From the NCBI GenBank assembly GCA_014377485.1, contig JACMPM010000126.1, positions 1 through 64,000 on the forward strand: DNA of 64,000 bases, in the 5' to 3' direction. This document shows, in pieces, positions 25,081 through 33,801 of this stretch. The position numbers were made by a program, and so were the translations under genes. The DNA comes from Bacteriovorax sp. GTDB lineage: Bacteria; Bdellovibrionota; Bacteriovoracia; Bacteriovoracales; Bacteriovoracaceae. The notes beneath the pieces are model-generated. The model ran no database searches, was not told the origin of the DNA, and saw only the letters and a program-made list of their open reading frames with translations. The first letter of the stretch is position 1. The number at the start of each line of letters is the position of its first letter.

Positions 25081-28000
25081 ATGAAAAAACTTAGATTTGT
25101 CACAGCAGCAAGCCTTTTTGATGGGCACGATGTATCCGTCAATATTATGCGAAGAATGCTCCAATCCAAAGGGGTTGAGGTTATCCACTTAGGTCATAAT
25201 CGGTCCGCACAAGAGGTAGTAGACGCTGCACTTCAAGAAGATGTTAACGGTGTTGCACTGAGTTCATATCAAGGTGGACACGTTGAATATTTTACATATA
25301 TTCGTGAACTTCTAGATGCTGCGGGAGCAAGTAAGATAAAGATTTTTGGTGGTGGTGGTGGTGTTATCACTCCAAGTGAAATTAAGTTGCTTCATTCAAG
25401 AGGCATTTCTCGGATTTATTCTCCTCAAGACGGTATGGAAATAGGCCTTAATGGAATTATCGATGACATGATTTCACAAGCGAGCGAATCAACCCTTGAT
25501 GGAATTGATTTTGGTAATTTTGATATTAAAAATTTAAGTGATCGAGAAATATCAAAAATTATTACTGCGATTGAAAATAATGGTGAAGTTCCAGTTAAGT
25601 ATACCGCTGGAAAGGTCCCAGTTCTTGGTATTACTGGTACTGGAGGAGCAGGAAAATCTTCACTTATAGACGAATTACTACTGCGTTTTTACCGCCACTC
25701 AAATAAATCAAGAATTGCACTTATTTCTGTTGATCCTACGAAGAAAAAAACATCGGGAGCCTTGTTGGGCGACCGAATCCGTCTGGGAAGTGCAAGTTTT
25801 TCAAACTTTTACATTCGTTCTTTGGCCACTCGTAATTCGAACACAGAACTCTCACCTCATATTAAAGATGTTGTTAGATTTTTAAAATCTCAACCATTTG
25901 ATTTAATCTTGGTTGAAACATCGGGAATTGGTCAAGCTTCAGATGAAATTACCAAAGTTGCAGATAAGTGTATTTATGTAATGACTCCAGAATATGGTGC
26001 GGCCACTCAGTTAGAAAAAATTGAAATGCTTGAGGTCGCTGATTTTATCGTCGTCAATAAATTTGAAAAGCCACGTTCGGAAGATGCGCTTAGAGATATT
26101 AGAAAACAATATCGTAGAAATCATAATCTCTTTGCAGGCCATCCGGGCTCACCTGAAGATATTGATTTGCCAATTTATGGAACAATGGCTTCGCAATTTA
26201 ATGATGTAGGAGTAAATGCTCTCTTTTTTGATATTACAAAAGTACTTAATATAAAAACTGATGAATTAGAATCATTAAAGCGCGATAAGGCACCTACGAT
26301 AAAAAATAGAATTATTGCTCCAGAGCGATCGCTTTATTTGAGAGATATTGCTACTACTCTTAGACATTATAATCGCGACACCCTTTTAAATGGTGAAAAA
26401 CTGCGTGACTACGAAGCACTTTTAATTACCTCTCAAATCTTAAAGGGAAATAAAGACATTGAAGTGAAACTTGCTGAAATTAAAAATACAATTCCGGTAG
26501 AAGTGTTTGCGGAATTAAAAACATTAGAAGAAACTATCGCAAAATATGAAGCTGGAACATTTTCTTATTTTGTTCGAGGTAAAGAAATAAAAGTAATCAC
26601 AAAATATAAATCATTATCCCATAATGAAATCTCAAAAGTAGCCTATCCTAAATTTTATTCATTAACTGATAAATACCGATTTCTAAAAACTTCAAACCTT
26701 CCAGGTCATTTTCCTTTTGCAGCTGGAGTTTTCCCATTTAAACGTGCAGATGAAGATCCGAAAAGAATGTTCGCTGGAGAAGGTGGTCCGCTTAGAACCA
26801 ATACACGTTTTCATTATCTTTCAAAAGATGATCAGGCAAAACGTCTGTCGACAGCTTTTGATTCAGTTACTTTATACGGAGAAGATCCAGATATTCGTCC
26901 TGACATCTTTGGGAAGATTGGTGAAGCGGGAGTTTCGATTGCAACATTAGATGATATGGAAGATCTCTATAGAGGCTTTAGTTTGATTGATCCGTTCACT
27001 TCTGTTTCAATGACCATAAATGGACCAGCTCCTATTATTCTTGCGATGTTTATGAATACCGCAATGAAACAGGTACTTAAAGGAGACGATTTTTGGAATC
27101 TTGAAAAACGAATCGAAGTCATGAAGCAAGTAAGAGGAACAGTACAGGCCGATATTCTTAAAGAAGACCAAGCACAAAACACGTGCATATTTTCATTGGA
27201 ATTTGCATTGAAAATGATGGGAGATATTCAAGAACTTTTCTGTCTTCATAAAATTAAAAATTATTATTCAGTTTCTATTTCGGGATATCATATTGCAGAA
27301 GCGGGAGCTAATCCAATTTCTCAAATGGCATTTACACTCACCAATGGATTCACGTTTGTTGAATATTATTTAAGTCGTGGAATGGACATTAATGATTTTT
27401 GCCAGAACCTTTCATACTTTTTTTCAAATGGACTAGATCCGGAATATACTGTCATGGGAAGAGTCGCCCGTAAAATTTGGGCCGTTACCTTGAGAGATAA
27501 ATACGGAGCAAATGAAAAATCACAACAGTTTAAATATCATGTTCAAACATCAGGACGTTCTTTACACGCCCAAGAAATTGACTTTAATGATATAAGAACA
27601 ACGTTACAGGCATTCTTAGCACTTTCCGATAATTGTAATTCACTTCACACTAATGCTTACGATGAAGCCATAACAACTCCAACAGAGGAATCTGTAAGAA
27701 GAGCAATGGCGATTCAAATGATCATTAATCGTGAGTTTGGCATGAATAAAACGGACAATCCGCTCCAAGGTGCTTATATCGTCGAAGAATTAGCGACCAT
27801 TGTAGAAGAACAAGTTCTGCGTGAGTTCGAAAATATTTCAGACAAAGGAGGCGTTCTTGGTGCGATGGAAAGTATGTACCAACGTTCTAAAATCCAAGAA
27901 GAGTCTCTATATTATGAAACTTTAAAAGACACCGGTGAATTCCCTATTATTGGAGTAAATACTTATATTGCTCCAAATATTAAAGAGCAAATGGCAAAAG

Positions 28001-28236
28001 AAATAGAAATCTCACGCTGTTCTGAAGATGAAAAAATGGAACAAATTACCCGTCTTAATAAATTTAAAGAACGAAATAAAAACAAAACGGCAGAAGCCTT
28101 GCAACGATTAAAAGTTGTCGCACTTACTAACGGAAATGTATTTGAAGAACTGCTTTTTACTGTTAACTATGCCAGCCTGGGTCAGATTACAAACCTTCTT
28201 TACGAAGTTGGTGGAAAATACAGAAGGAATATGTAA
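25081..28236 (+). CDS. icmF: Fused isobutyryl-CoA mutase (IcmF)
   Basis: A 1051-aa cytosolic AdoCbl enzyme in IcmF order. The N-terminal B12-binding domain has FDGHDVS with the cobalt-ligand His16 and FGGGGG. A MeaB-like G-protein chaperone has Walker A GTGGAGKSS with Lys192 and later VVNKFEKPRS. The mutase barrel includes SISGYHIAEAGANPISQMAF. IcmF interconverts isobutyryl-CoA and n-butyryl-CoA (some members act on isovaleryl/pivalyl-CoA) by radical rearrangement, linking valine or branched acyl chains to fatty-acid metabolism. The next gene, encoding cobalamin adenosyltransferase, begins immediately after the stop codon. Confidence 0.95.
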   Translation: MKKLRFVTAASLFDGHDVSVNIMRRMLQSKGVEVIHLGHNRSAQEVVDAALQEDVNGVALSSYQGGHVEYFTYIRELLDAAGASKIKIFGGGGGVITPSEIKLLHSRGISRIYSPQDGMEIGLNGIIDDMISQASESTLDGIDFGNFDIKNLSDREISKIITAIENNGEVPVKYTAGKVPVLGITGTGGAGKSSLIDELLLRFYRHSNKSRIALISVDPTKKKTSGALLGDRIRLGSASFSNFYIRSLATRNSNTELSPHIKDVVRFLKSQPFDLILVETSGIGQASDEITKVADKCIYVMTPEYGAATQLEKIEMLEVADFIVVNKFEKPRSEDALRDIRKQYRRNHNLFAGHPGSPEDIDLPIYGTMASQFNDVGVNALFFDITKVLNIKTDELESLKRDKAPTIKNRIIAPERSLYLRDIATTLRHYNRDTLLNGEKLRDYEALLITSQILKGNKDIEVKLAEIKNTIPVEVFAELKTLEETIAKYEAGTFSYFVRGKEIKVITKYKSLSHNEISKVAYPKFYSLTDKYRFLKTSNLPGHFPFAAGVFPFKRADEDPKRMFAGEGGPLRTNTRFHYLSKDDQAKRLSTAFDSVTLYGEDPDIRPDIFGKIGEAGVSIATLDDMEDLYRGFSLIDPFTSVSMTINGPAPIILAMFMNTAMKQVLKGDDFWNLEKRIEVMKQVRGTVQADILKEDQAQNTCIFSLEFALKMMGDIQELFCLHKIKNYYSVSISGYHIAEAGANPISQMAFTLTNGFTFVEYYLSRGMDINDFCQNLSYFFSNGLDPEYTVMGRVARKIWAVTLRDKYGANEKSQQFKYHVQTSGRSLHAQEIDFNDIRTTLQAFLALSDNCNSLHTNAYDEAITTPTEESVRRAMAIQMIINREFGMNKTDNPLQGAYIVEELATIVEEQVLREFENISDKGGVLGAMESMYQRSKIQEESLYYETLKDTGEFPIIGVNTYIAPNIKEQMAKEIEISRCSEDEKMEQITRLNKFKERNKNKTAEALQRLKVVALTNGNVFEELLFTVNYASLGQITNLLYEVGGKYRRNM

Positions 28237-28806
28237 ATGAAAAAAGCAGATTTATATACGCGAACTGGCGATCAAGGAACAACTGGATTAGTAGGAGGAA
28301 CGCGCATAAAAAAAAGCGATCCTCGCATTCACCTATATGGAGAAGTTGATGAGTTGAATTCTCATATAGGGTTAGGCATTTCCTTTTTGCCAAAAGATTT
28401 TGAAAGTAATTTTCTTCATGAAATACAATCTTCACTTTTTGATTTAGGGAGTAACCTAGCATGCGAAAAAGAAAGACGTGCGCAGTTTAAATTACCTCAA
28501 ATAAAAGAGATTTTTATTGAAAGATTAGAAAAAGAAATCGATCAAATGGATAATTCTTTGACGCCTCTAAAAACATTCATACTTCCAGGTGGAAGCCTTG
28601 AAGCTTCGGCTTTTCATATTTGTCGAACTGTTTGCAGAAGGGTAGAACGCCAGATGGTAGATTTTGAAGAACAACACCCAGGTGAAATTCCAGAAAGTGC
28701 TCTTCGTTTTATGAACAGATTGTCAGATTATTTTTTTATACTTGCTAGATTTGTTAATCACACGAAAAAGATAGAAGAAATTCATTGGATTCCAGTTAAG
28801 GAATAA
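28237..28806 (+). CDS. PduO/MMAB-type cob(I)alamin adenosyltransferase
   Basis: A 189-aa enzyme that transfers the 5'-deoxyadenosyl group from ATP to cob(I)alamin. Motifs are YTRTGDQGTTGLVGGTR (ATP-binding start), YGEVDELNSHIG, FILPGGSLEASAFHICRTVC and RRVERQMVD, with RFMNRLSDYFFILAR near the end. All are diagnostic of the PduO type. Its ATG follows directly on the icmF stop codon, so it is co-expressed with the enzyme that needs AdoCbl. No B12-biosynthesis genes are present, so cobalamin may be imported or derived from prey (inference). Confidence 0.95.
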   Translation: MKKADLYTRTGDQGTTGLVGGTRIKKSDPRIHLYGEVDELNSHIGLGISFLPKDFESNFLHEIQSSLFDLGSNLACEKERRAQFKLPQIKEIFIERLEKEIDQMDNSLTPLKTFILPGGSLEASAFHICRTVCRRVERQMVDFEEQHPGEIPESALRFMNRLSDYFFILARFVNHTKKIEEIHWIPVKE

Positions 28807-28809
28807 TAA

Positions 28810-29394
28810 TTATTTTTTCTTTATCTTTTTATTGATATCAAGTTTTAGTAATTGTGTTGATCCGGAACTTTTTTCTTGTTCAATCAAACTTTCTTTTTTC
28901 CCGTTAACCCAATTTGATTTTGGAACATTCTTTTTTAAGTCTTTATTTAAAATGACTGAATTTTTATGATTAGCTCCATCCTCGTTCTCGGCAATCTTAT
29001 CAAACTGTTGGGACTTGGTTCCTTTCGAGGCAGGCATAACAATCGTATTATCTTTGCTTGTGGCCAAACCTCTTCCGATTGCCAGTCGTTCCTTACTGTT
29101 AAGCCTCTTTTCATCTATAGTGATTACAGTATTGCCCAAGCGAATTTTTTCACTAACTTTGAACTGGATTTTTTGGATTTGACTATTGTTTAAGTAAGAG
29201 CCATTTGTAGATCCTAGGTCTGTATAAAAGACCTCTCCTCTAGCGTTAAGCTCAAATATTCCATGCTTACCACTCATTTGCTTATCATTAATTGTCAGGT
29301 CGCAATTGCTTGACCTTCCAAGTGTACATTTTCCTAAGAGTGGCATTTCAATAGTTTTCTCGTCATTAGTAGTTATAAATAAGACTATGGCCAT
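28810..29394 (-). CDS. FHA-domain protein
   Basis: A 194-aa protein. An N-terminal forkhead-associated domain (about 15-85) has the signature GKCTLGRSSNCDLTINDKQM, SGKHGIFEL and DLGSTNGSYLNN, the conserved residues for phosphothreonine recognition. The C-terminal ~100 residues are basic and low-complexity, with KKK at the very end. It is likely a phospho-dependent adaptor. No Ser/Thr kinase is adjacent. A palindrome containing a TATAAT on this strand lies 14 bp upstream of ATG. Confidence 0.88.
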   Translation of the reverse strand: MAIVLFITTNDEKTIEMPLLGKCTLGRSSNCDLTINDKQMSGKHGIFELNARGEVFYTDLGSTNGSYLNNSQIQKIQFKVSEKIRLGNTVITIDEKRLNSKERLAIGRGLATSKDNTIVMPASKGTKSQQFDKIAENEDGANHKNSVILNKDLKKNVPKSNWVNGKKESLIEQEKSSGSTQLLKLDINKKIKKK

Positions 29395-29407
29395 AAATGT
29401 TACCTCT

Positions 29408-29425
29408 GTGAGTATTATAACTCAC
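29408..29425 (-). promoter_or_regulatory. Palindrome overlapping a -10-like element
   Basis: A perfect inverted repeat GTGAGT-ATTATA-ACTCAC, 14-31 bp upstream of the FHA gene start. Read on the minus strand it contains TATAAT, followed by AGAGG 8 bases before ATG. The layout fits a repressor operator over a promoter; the -35 is weak and the regulator unknown. Confidence 0.45.
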
Positions 29426-29527
29426 TACAGTTATTATTTATTATAACGGCAAAAACATGCTCCTTCATAAATAATATGGTAGTATGTATCAAGTTAATAG
29501 CTTACACAATTTACCTGAGAGAGTGCT

Positions 29528-29863
29528 ATGGAACAAAATATTGTCAGTGTCACAGATAAGGCCCTTCAACACATCAGAGAGATCTATTCAAAAGAAAATA
29601 AAGGGATAGATATGGGGTTGCGTTTAGGTGTAACTGGAGGCGGATGTTCTGGTCTATCTTATAAAATCGAATTTTCTGAAAAAAAAGAAAAAGATAACAT
29701 TCTTGATTTCGGTGATATTAAAATTTTAATTGACCCCAAATCATCCATTTACTTAAAAGGTGTAGAGCTGGATTTCAAAGATGGCTTAAATGGTAAAGGA
29801 TTTGTTTTCAATAATCCCAACGCAAATAATACTTGCGGCTGTGGTGAATCTTTTTCTGTTTAA
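29528..29863 (+). CDS. erpA: A-type Fe-S carrier, ErpA/IscA-like
   Basis: A 111-aa protein of the HesB/IscA family. The three cluster cysteines are visible: Cys40 in GGGCSG and Cys103/Cys105 in NTCGCGESF, with FVFNNPNA just before. It carries [2Fe-2S] or [4Fe-4S] clusters to target enzymes in the cytosol. GAGAG precedes ATG. It is followed 6 bp later by a YgfZ-TPR gene, another Fe-S assembly factor. Subtype (ErpA against IscA) is not certain. Confidence 0.9.
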   Translation: MEQNIVSVTDKALQHIREIYSKENKGIDMGLRLGVTGGGCSGLSYKIEFSEKKEKDNILDFGDIKILIDPKSSIYLKGVELDFKDGLNGKGFVFNNPNANNTCGCGESFSV

Positions 29864-29869
29864 ACAATA

Positions 29870-31447
29870 ATGTCTCTATCATCAATCCGTTTTAATTTAA
29901 GCCAGATGCATTTAGAGGACTACTCACTGATTAAAGTGACAGGTACAGATCGTGAGTCTTTTTTTCAAGGCCAAGTTTCAAATGACTTCTCAATGCTTTC
30001 AAATTATGAAGGTCAACTGACAACAAGGTTAAATCGAGTAGGAAAATTACAATCCTTTTTTTTTATTGCAAAACTTCCTGAATATCTTTTCCTTCTTTGT
30101 CCTAAAAAATTAATAACCTCAGTTAAAGCTGATTTTGAAAAATTTATTGTTATGGACGATGTTGTTTTAGAATATATTGCTAGTGATTTATGGATCAGAT
30201 TCAATGCATTTTTAGAAAACGATCAAGTAACTGGACCATACTTTAATTTTGATTTCTATGGAATAAATGCTCGTCTTGTTTTAGACAGACATCCCTCAAT
30301 ACAACTAACTGATGAGAATGAACTAGAAAATATCAGAGTTCTTAACGGTTGGCCGAAGTGGGGAGTAGATGTGAGCGACAATCAATTTATCAACGACAGC
30401 TACCTTAATGAGATAGCCATATCATATAAAAAAGGATGCTTCTTGGGTCAGGAAACTGCCGCCAAGATTGAAAATAATAGAGGAGCTGCTTATTATCCAG
30501 TTCTTTTAAAACTTGAATCAGTTGAGGATTTAAGCAAGTTTCAAAAAGCTGATTTTCAAATAAACCTAGAAGATGGTGAAAAAAAAGCAGGTACACTTCT
30601 ATATCAGGTTCAAAATATAATCCAAGTATTATTGTTTCGAGACTTTCGAGTTGTAGGGCGAGAACTTAATTTAATTTTTGGTACGAAAAAAATACAAGCA
30701 ATTGTAATGGAACTGCCATTTTACAAAAATTTTTTAAAGCCAGATATTGCCTTGGAGCTTTATCACGATGGAGTCGAAGCTTTTCAGAACAATGATCTTG
30801 TCGGGGCTTTAGAGTATATGAAAAGAGCTTTAGCTTTTGATCCAGGATTAGCAGATGCTTATGAATCGTTAGGGGTAATGCTTGGTCGAAATGAAAAATT
30901 TCAAGAAGCTATTGTATGGATGGATAAATTACTAACCGTTAATCCTCAGTCTGTAATGGCTCACACAAATAAATCTCTTTATTTAATGAGACTTGGGAAA
31001 ATTGAAGAAGCTGAAGCTGAAAAAAGCTTGGCAACAGTTAAGTCTTTTGCTGTATTTGGGCAAGAAGCTAAAATGAAAAAACAATTAGTAGAAGAACAAA
31101 AAAAGAATGAAGAAGAAATTCTACGACGAGAAAAAATGTTTTTGCAGGTTTTAGAAATAGATGAAGAAGATACGATTGCACTTTATGGAATGGCTGATAT
31201 TTTTTTCCAACGAAAAGAATTTCAAAGTGCCATAAAAAACCTTGAAAAGGTCATTGCTGTAGATTCAAAGTATTCAACTGCTTATTTACTTTTAGGAAAA
31301 GCCAGCGAAGCCGAAGGTGACTACGAGAAGGCGCAAAAGGCTTATCAGGCAGGCATCGTTGTGGCGTCTAAACGCGGCGACATGATGCCTGCTAACGAAA
31401 TGCAGTCTAGGCTAAACCAACTTGTAATGAGTCCTAGCTTCAGCTAA
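29870..31447 (+). CDS. ygfZ: YgfZ-like Fe-S assembly protein fused to TPR domain
   Basis: A 525-aa protein. The first ~290 residues are YgfZ/GcvT-like (TGTDRESFFQGQVSNDF at the start), with the diagnostic YgfZ motif KGCFLGQE containing Cys190. YgfZ is a folate-dependent factor for a subset of [4Fe-4S] enzymes. From about residue 295 the protein continues into TPR repeats (LYHDGVEAFQNNDLVGALEY, then AYESLGVMLGRNEKFQEAI, a charged coiled linker, and TALYGMADIFFQRKEFQSA-like repeats). Ordinary YgfZ is 320-350 aa, so this is a fusion. Its end overlaps the convergent HExxH gene by 36 bp. Confidence 0.85.
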   Translation: MSLSSIRFNLSQMHLEDYSLIKVTGTDRESFFQGQVSNDFSMLSNYEGQLTTRLNRVGKLQSFFFIAKLPEYLFLLCPKKLITSVKADFEKFIVMDDVVLEYIASDLWIRFNAFLENDQVTGPYFNFDFYGINARLVLDRHPSIQLTDENELENIRVLNGWPKWGVDVSDNQFINDSYLNEIAISYKKGCFLGQETAAKIENNRGAAYYPVLLKLESVEDLSKFQKADFQINLEDGEKKAGTLLYQVQNIIQVLLFRDFRVVGRELNLIFGTKKIQAIVMELPFYKNFLKPDIALELYHDGVEAFQNNDLVGALEYMKRALAFDPGLADAYESLGVMLGRNEKFQEAIVWMDKLLTVNPQSVMAHTNKSLYLMRLGKIEEAEAEKSLATVKSFAVFGQEAKMKKQLVEEQKKNEEEILRREKMFLQVLEIDEEDTIALYGMADIFFQRKEFQSAIKNLEKVIAVDSKYSTAYLLLGKASEAEGDYEKAQKAYQAGIVVASKRGDMMPANEMQSRLNQLVMSPSFS

Positions 31448-32848
31448 TTCTTTTTTTAAGGACATTAGGTCTTGATGCTTTATAGGGTCAAGTGCTTTAA
31501 GGCTTTCTAGTACCGTTACCGTATCTTTTTTATAAGCTAAAACCCGGTCATAAATCATATTGATTAATTGATTACCATCCTTGTTCACGCGTTTATTTTT
31601 AAAAGCGTGTTGAAGATCCGAACGGCAATATTCCAACATAAAATATTCTTCAAGAAATCTTTGTTTAATTTTACTTTTTTCTTCTTTAGTAAAAGGGAGT
31701 GTCTTCTTATCAGCGGCAATATCTAGGTTATAGAAAAGCTCTAAGGCCCAATAAAAAGTAAAGACAGCGTGATATATTCCTCGAATTGGTCTAAGTGCTT
31801 TTCTCCAAGGGGAAAAGTAAATTTTTTCGTCATCTTCATTAATCAAATCTTGGTTATTTAAAAAAGTGTTTAAATAATGGTGACCATTTTCATGAAGTAG
31901 ATCATCCATCAAGTCTAGTTGATCACGGTCAAACATATTAATTGATGAAAAACCAGGAAGAGATTGCATTGAGTAGCTTACAATTCCTTTCTCATCGACA
32001 GGTACAATTGTATGAGTAAAACTTTTGAAAGTTGTATGAAGATGAGGTGCGATTTTTTTAATATTCGCTAGAGCTTTTGATATATTTTTTTTAAATTCTT
32101 CTAGTCTCTTTTCGCCAGATTCATTGTTTGGCAAAATAAAAAGATATAATTCATCAATGACTAAAGAAACGGGAGTAGCTTCTATTGCAAAACTGACTGC
32201 TTTTTCAGTAATCTCAAGTGAGAGTAGTTTTTTTTCAGGTGAAATAAAGCGCAAAGGGAGAGAGGGGAAAGTTTCAGGTGTCTTTTTAAGAATAACTCTT
32301 CGATGATCATCTCCAATATAGAATTTTTTCTCATAATCACCTAATTCTGGAATTGTTTGATACATTAGAGCATCATCAAATTCTTGCTGATATAAACTTA
32401 TGTGAAGAACATAAAATGAAATAATTTGATTCTCTAATAAAGCTAATAAATTATTAGATGCCTCAATAACAGGGGCACCATCATTTAGAAAATTCAAAAA
32501 ACTTTCAGCCAGTTCAGATTCATTCCAAAAGCTAAAAAGTTCATCCTCAATTTCTGTTAATTCATCAGCGTCTATATCATCTTCAAGCAAAAGCTCTTCA
32601 TGAAGTTGGATAATATAAACAATATTATCAACTAGGTTTAACCAGTAAAATTTAAGTGGCGAATAAATATCTAAACATTCGTCTTGAAGTATGTCAGATA
32701 GCTGATCTAAAAAATCAATGTCAACTACATCAGTAGTAAAGCCGCGTTTGAAATCATCACGTAGATCTTCGATGAAATCACGGTAGCTTTTTTCAACATC
32801 TTTTTTGAGTTTATTGTGAAAATCTTTGGAAAATAACTGCTCTTTCAT
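31412..32848 (-). CDS. HExxH-motif protein of the putative peptide-modification type
   Basis: A 478-aa cytosolic-looking protein with no signal peptide. The zinc-binding motif is HENGHH (His319-Glu320-x-x-His323) in DLLHENGHHYLNTF. It is followed by YFSPWRKALRPIRGIYHAVF, resembling the SPWR-RP-x-GxxHxxF segment of TIGR04267 HEXXH putative peptide-modification proteins, some of which occur with radical SAM RiPP systems. The N-terminal ~200 residues are helical and acidic. No radical SAM enzyme or precursor peptide is adjacent. Family placement is from motif memory and moderately certain. Confidence 0.72.
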   Translation of the reverse strand: MKEQLFSKDFHNKLKKDVEKSYRDFIEDLRDDFKRGFTTDVVDIDFLDQLSDILQDECLDIYSPLKFYWLNLVDNIVYIIQLHEELLLEDDIDADELTEIEDELFSFWNESELAESFLNFLNDGAPVIEASNNLLALLENQIISFYVLHISLYQQEFDDALMYQTIPELGDYEKKFYIGDDHRRVILKKTPETFPSLPLRFISPEKKLLSLEITEKAVSFAIEATPVSLVIDELYLFILPNNESGEKRLEEFKKNISKALANIKKIAPHLHTTFKSFTHTIVPVDEKGIVSYSMQSLPGFSSINMFDRDQLDLMDDLLHENGHHYLNTFLNNQDLINEDDEKIYFSPWRKALRPIRGIYHAVFTFYWALELFYNLDIAADKKTLPFTKEEKSKIKQRFLEEYFMLEYCRSDLQHAFKNKRVNKDGNQLINMIYDRVLAYKKDTVTVLESLKALDPIKHQDLMSLKKELAEARTHYKLV

Positions 32849-32916
32849 GGAAGATCCTTTTAGAAATATCGAGAATGATTAAATGGATAAGATTGGATTT
32901 GGTGATATCTAAAAAA

Positions 32917-32991
32917 TGGCTGGGAAGGAGGGGATCGAACCCACGACCAATAGATTAACAGTCTACTGCGCTACCACTGCGCCACTTCCCA
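32917..32991 (-). tRNA. tRNA-Asn (GTT), CCA encoded
   Basis: Cloverleaf read on the minus strand: acceptor TGGGAAG/CTTCCCA, D arm GCGC-AGTGGTA-GCGC, anticodon stem GTAGA/TCTAT with loop CTGTTAA (anticodon GTT, Asn), T loop TTCGATC, discriminator G and encoded CCA. The T stem GTGGG/CCCTC contains one T-T mismatch at its second pair. Confidence 0.95.
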
Positions 32992-33243
32992 ACAAATCAT
33001 AGAAATAAGTCTTTAAGTTATAAAAATTTAAGGCCTGAATGTCTAGTGCTTTTTTGGCATTTCAAAGACTTTTGATGATAATGATTTTAATGAGTTCAAA
33101 CCAATGCTTATGAACTGATCCGGAACCCGCGAAACTAGCACTTTAGTCCCTGAAATAAGGAAGTTCTTTAGGCGAATCCTAATCTTAAGACTAGTTGATA
33201 CTTTTACTCAAGTTTTATCAGCATGAGCCGATGAGACCTGAGT
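32992..33243. other. Intergenic region upstream of tRNA-Asn and an orphan gene
   Basis: On the minus strand, TATAAC near 33020 could be the -10 of the tRNA promoter. The plus-strand part leading to the gene at 33244 has no recognised RNA family, riboswitch or small gene. Confidence 0.35.
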
Positions 33244-33801
33244 ATGGCAATTCAAAACTTTCTTATTATGAATCTCTTACGACTGATAACACCTGAAGAA
33301 ATCGGGGATATCGCGACTAAGCACAACGGAGGAAAATTTCTTTCCCTCACAGATTTAGTAAGCGAGAGAGTAGATCATAAAATTTATAGAGATTTTTCAA
33401 GTCCGGATTCTATGGACGAGATTCACGATGCTCATAATCTTTCTACACAAGCAAAAATATTACCATTTAAAAAACCGATGTTTGAAGATGAAGAAGTTAG
33501 AGAAAAGAATGATGAGGTTTCTTCATTAAATGATATGGCAAATGCCACTATAGAGACTAATAGTGATAGTAAAAAACTACATGTAGAAGTTATTGAACAT
33601 AAAGAAAACGAAAACATGTCCTCATTTATTTTAATTGAAAAAGCTCGCCTAAAAAGATCTCAGCAAATTTTAAAACAAAAAGAAATTATTGATTTATATC
33701 AAAAAAATTCAAATGTTGATGTTGAACAAATTAAAGGTAGTAATAATAATTTAGCACTCGCCCGTGAGGCAGGTGTATTAGTCAACAAGAAGCAATACTA
33801 A
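33244..33801 (+). CDS. Unknown charged cytosolic protein
   Basis: A 185-aa hydrophilic protein (or 177 aa if ATG at 33268 is used). The N-terminus LLRLITPEEIGDIATKHNGG is followed by an acidic region and a helical, possibly coiled C-terminal part (SFILIEKARLKRSQQILKQK). No signal peptide or known domain. The stop overlaps the next ATG by one base (TAATG). Confidence 0.6.
   Translation: MAIQNFLIMNLLRLITPEEIGDIATKHNGGKFLSLTDLVSERVDHKIYRDFSSPDSMDEIHDAHNLSTQAKILPFKKPMFEDEEVREKNDEVSSLNDMANATIETNSDSKKLHVEVIEHKENENMSSFILIEKARLKRSQQILKQKEIIDLYQKNSNVDVEQIKGSNNNLALAREAGVLVNKKQY

Noticed and set aside
33100-33240. Possible riboswitch before the orphan gene at 33244
   Set aside because: Sequence shows no match to a c-di-GMP (GEMM) or other riboswitch core that I can recognise.
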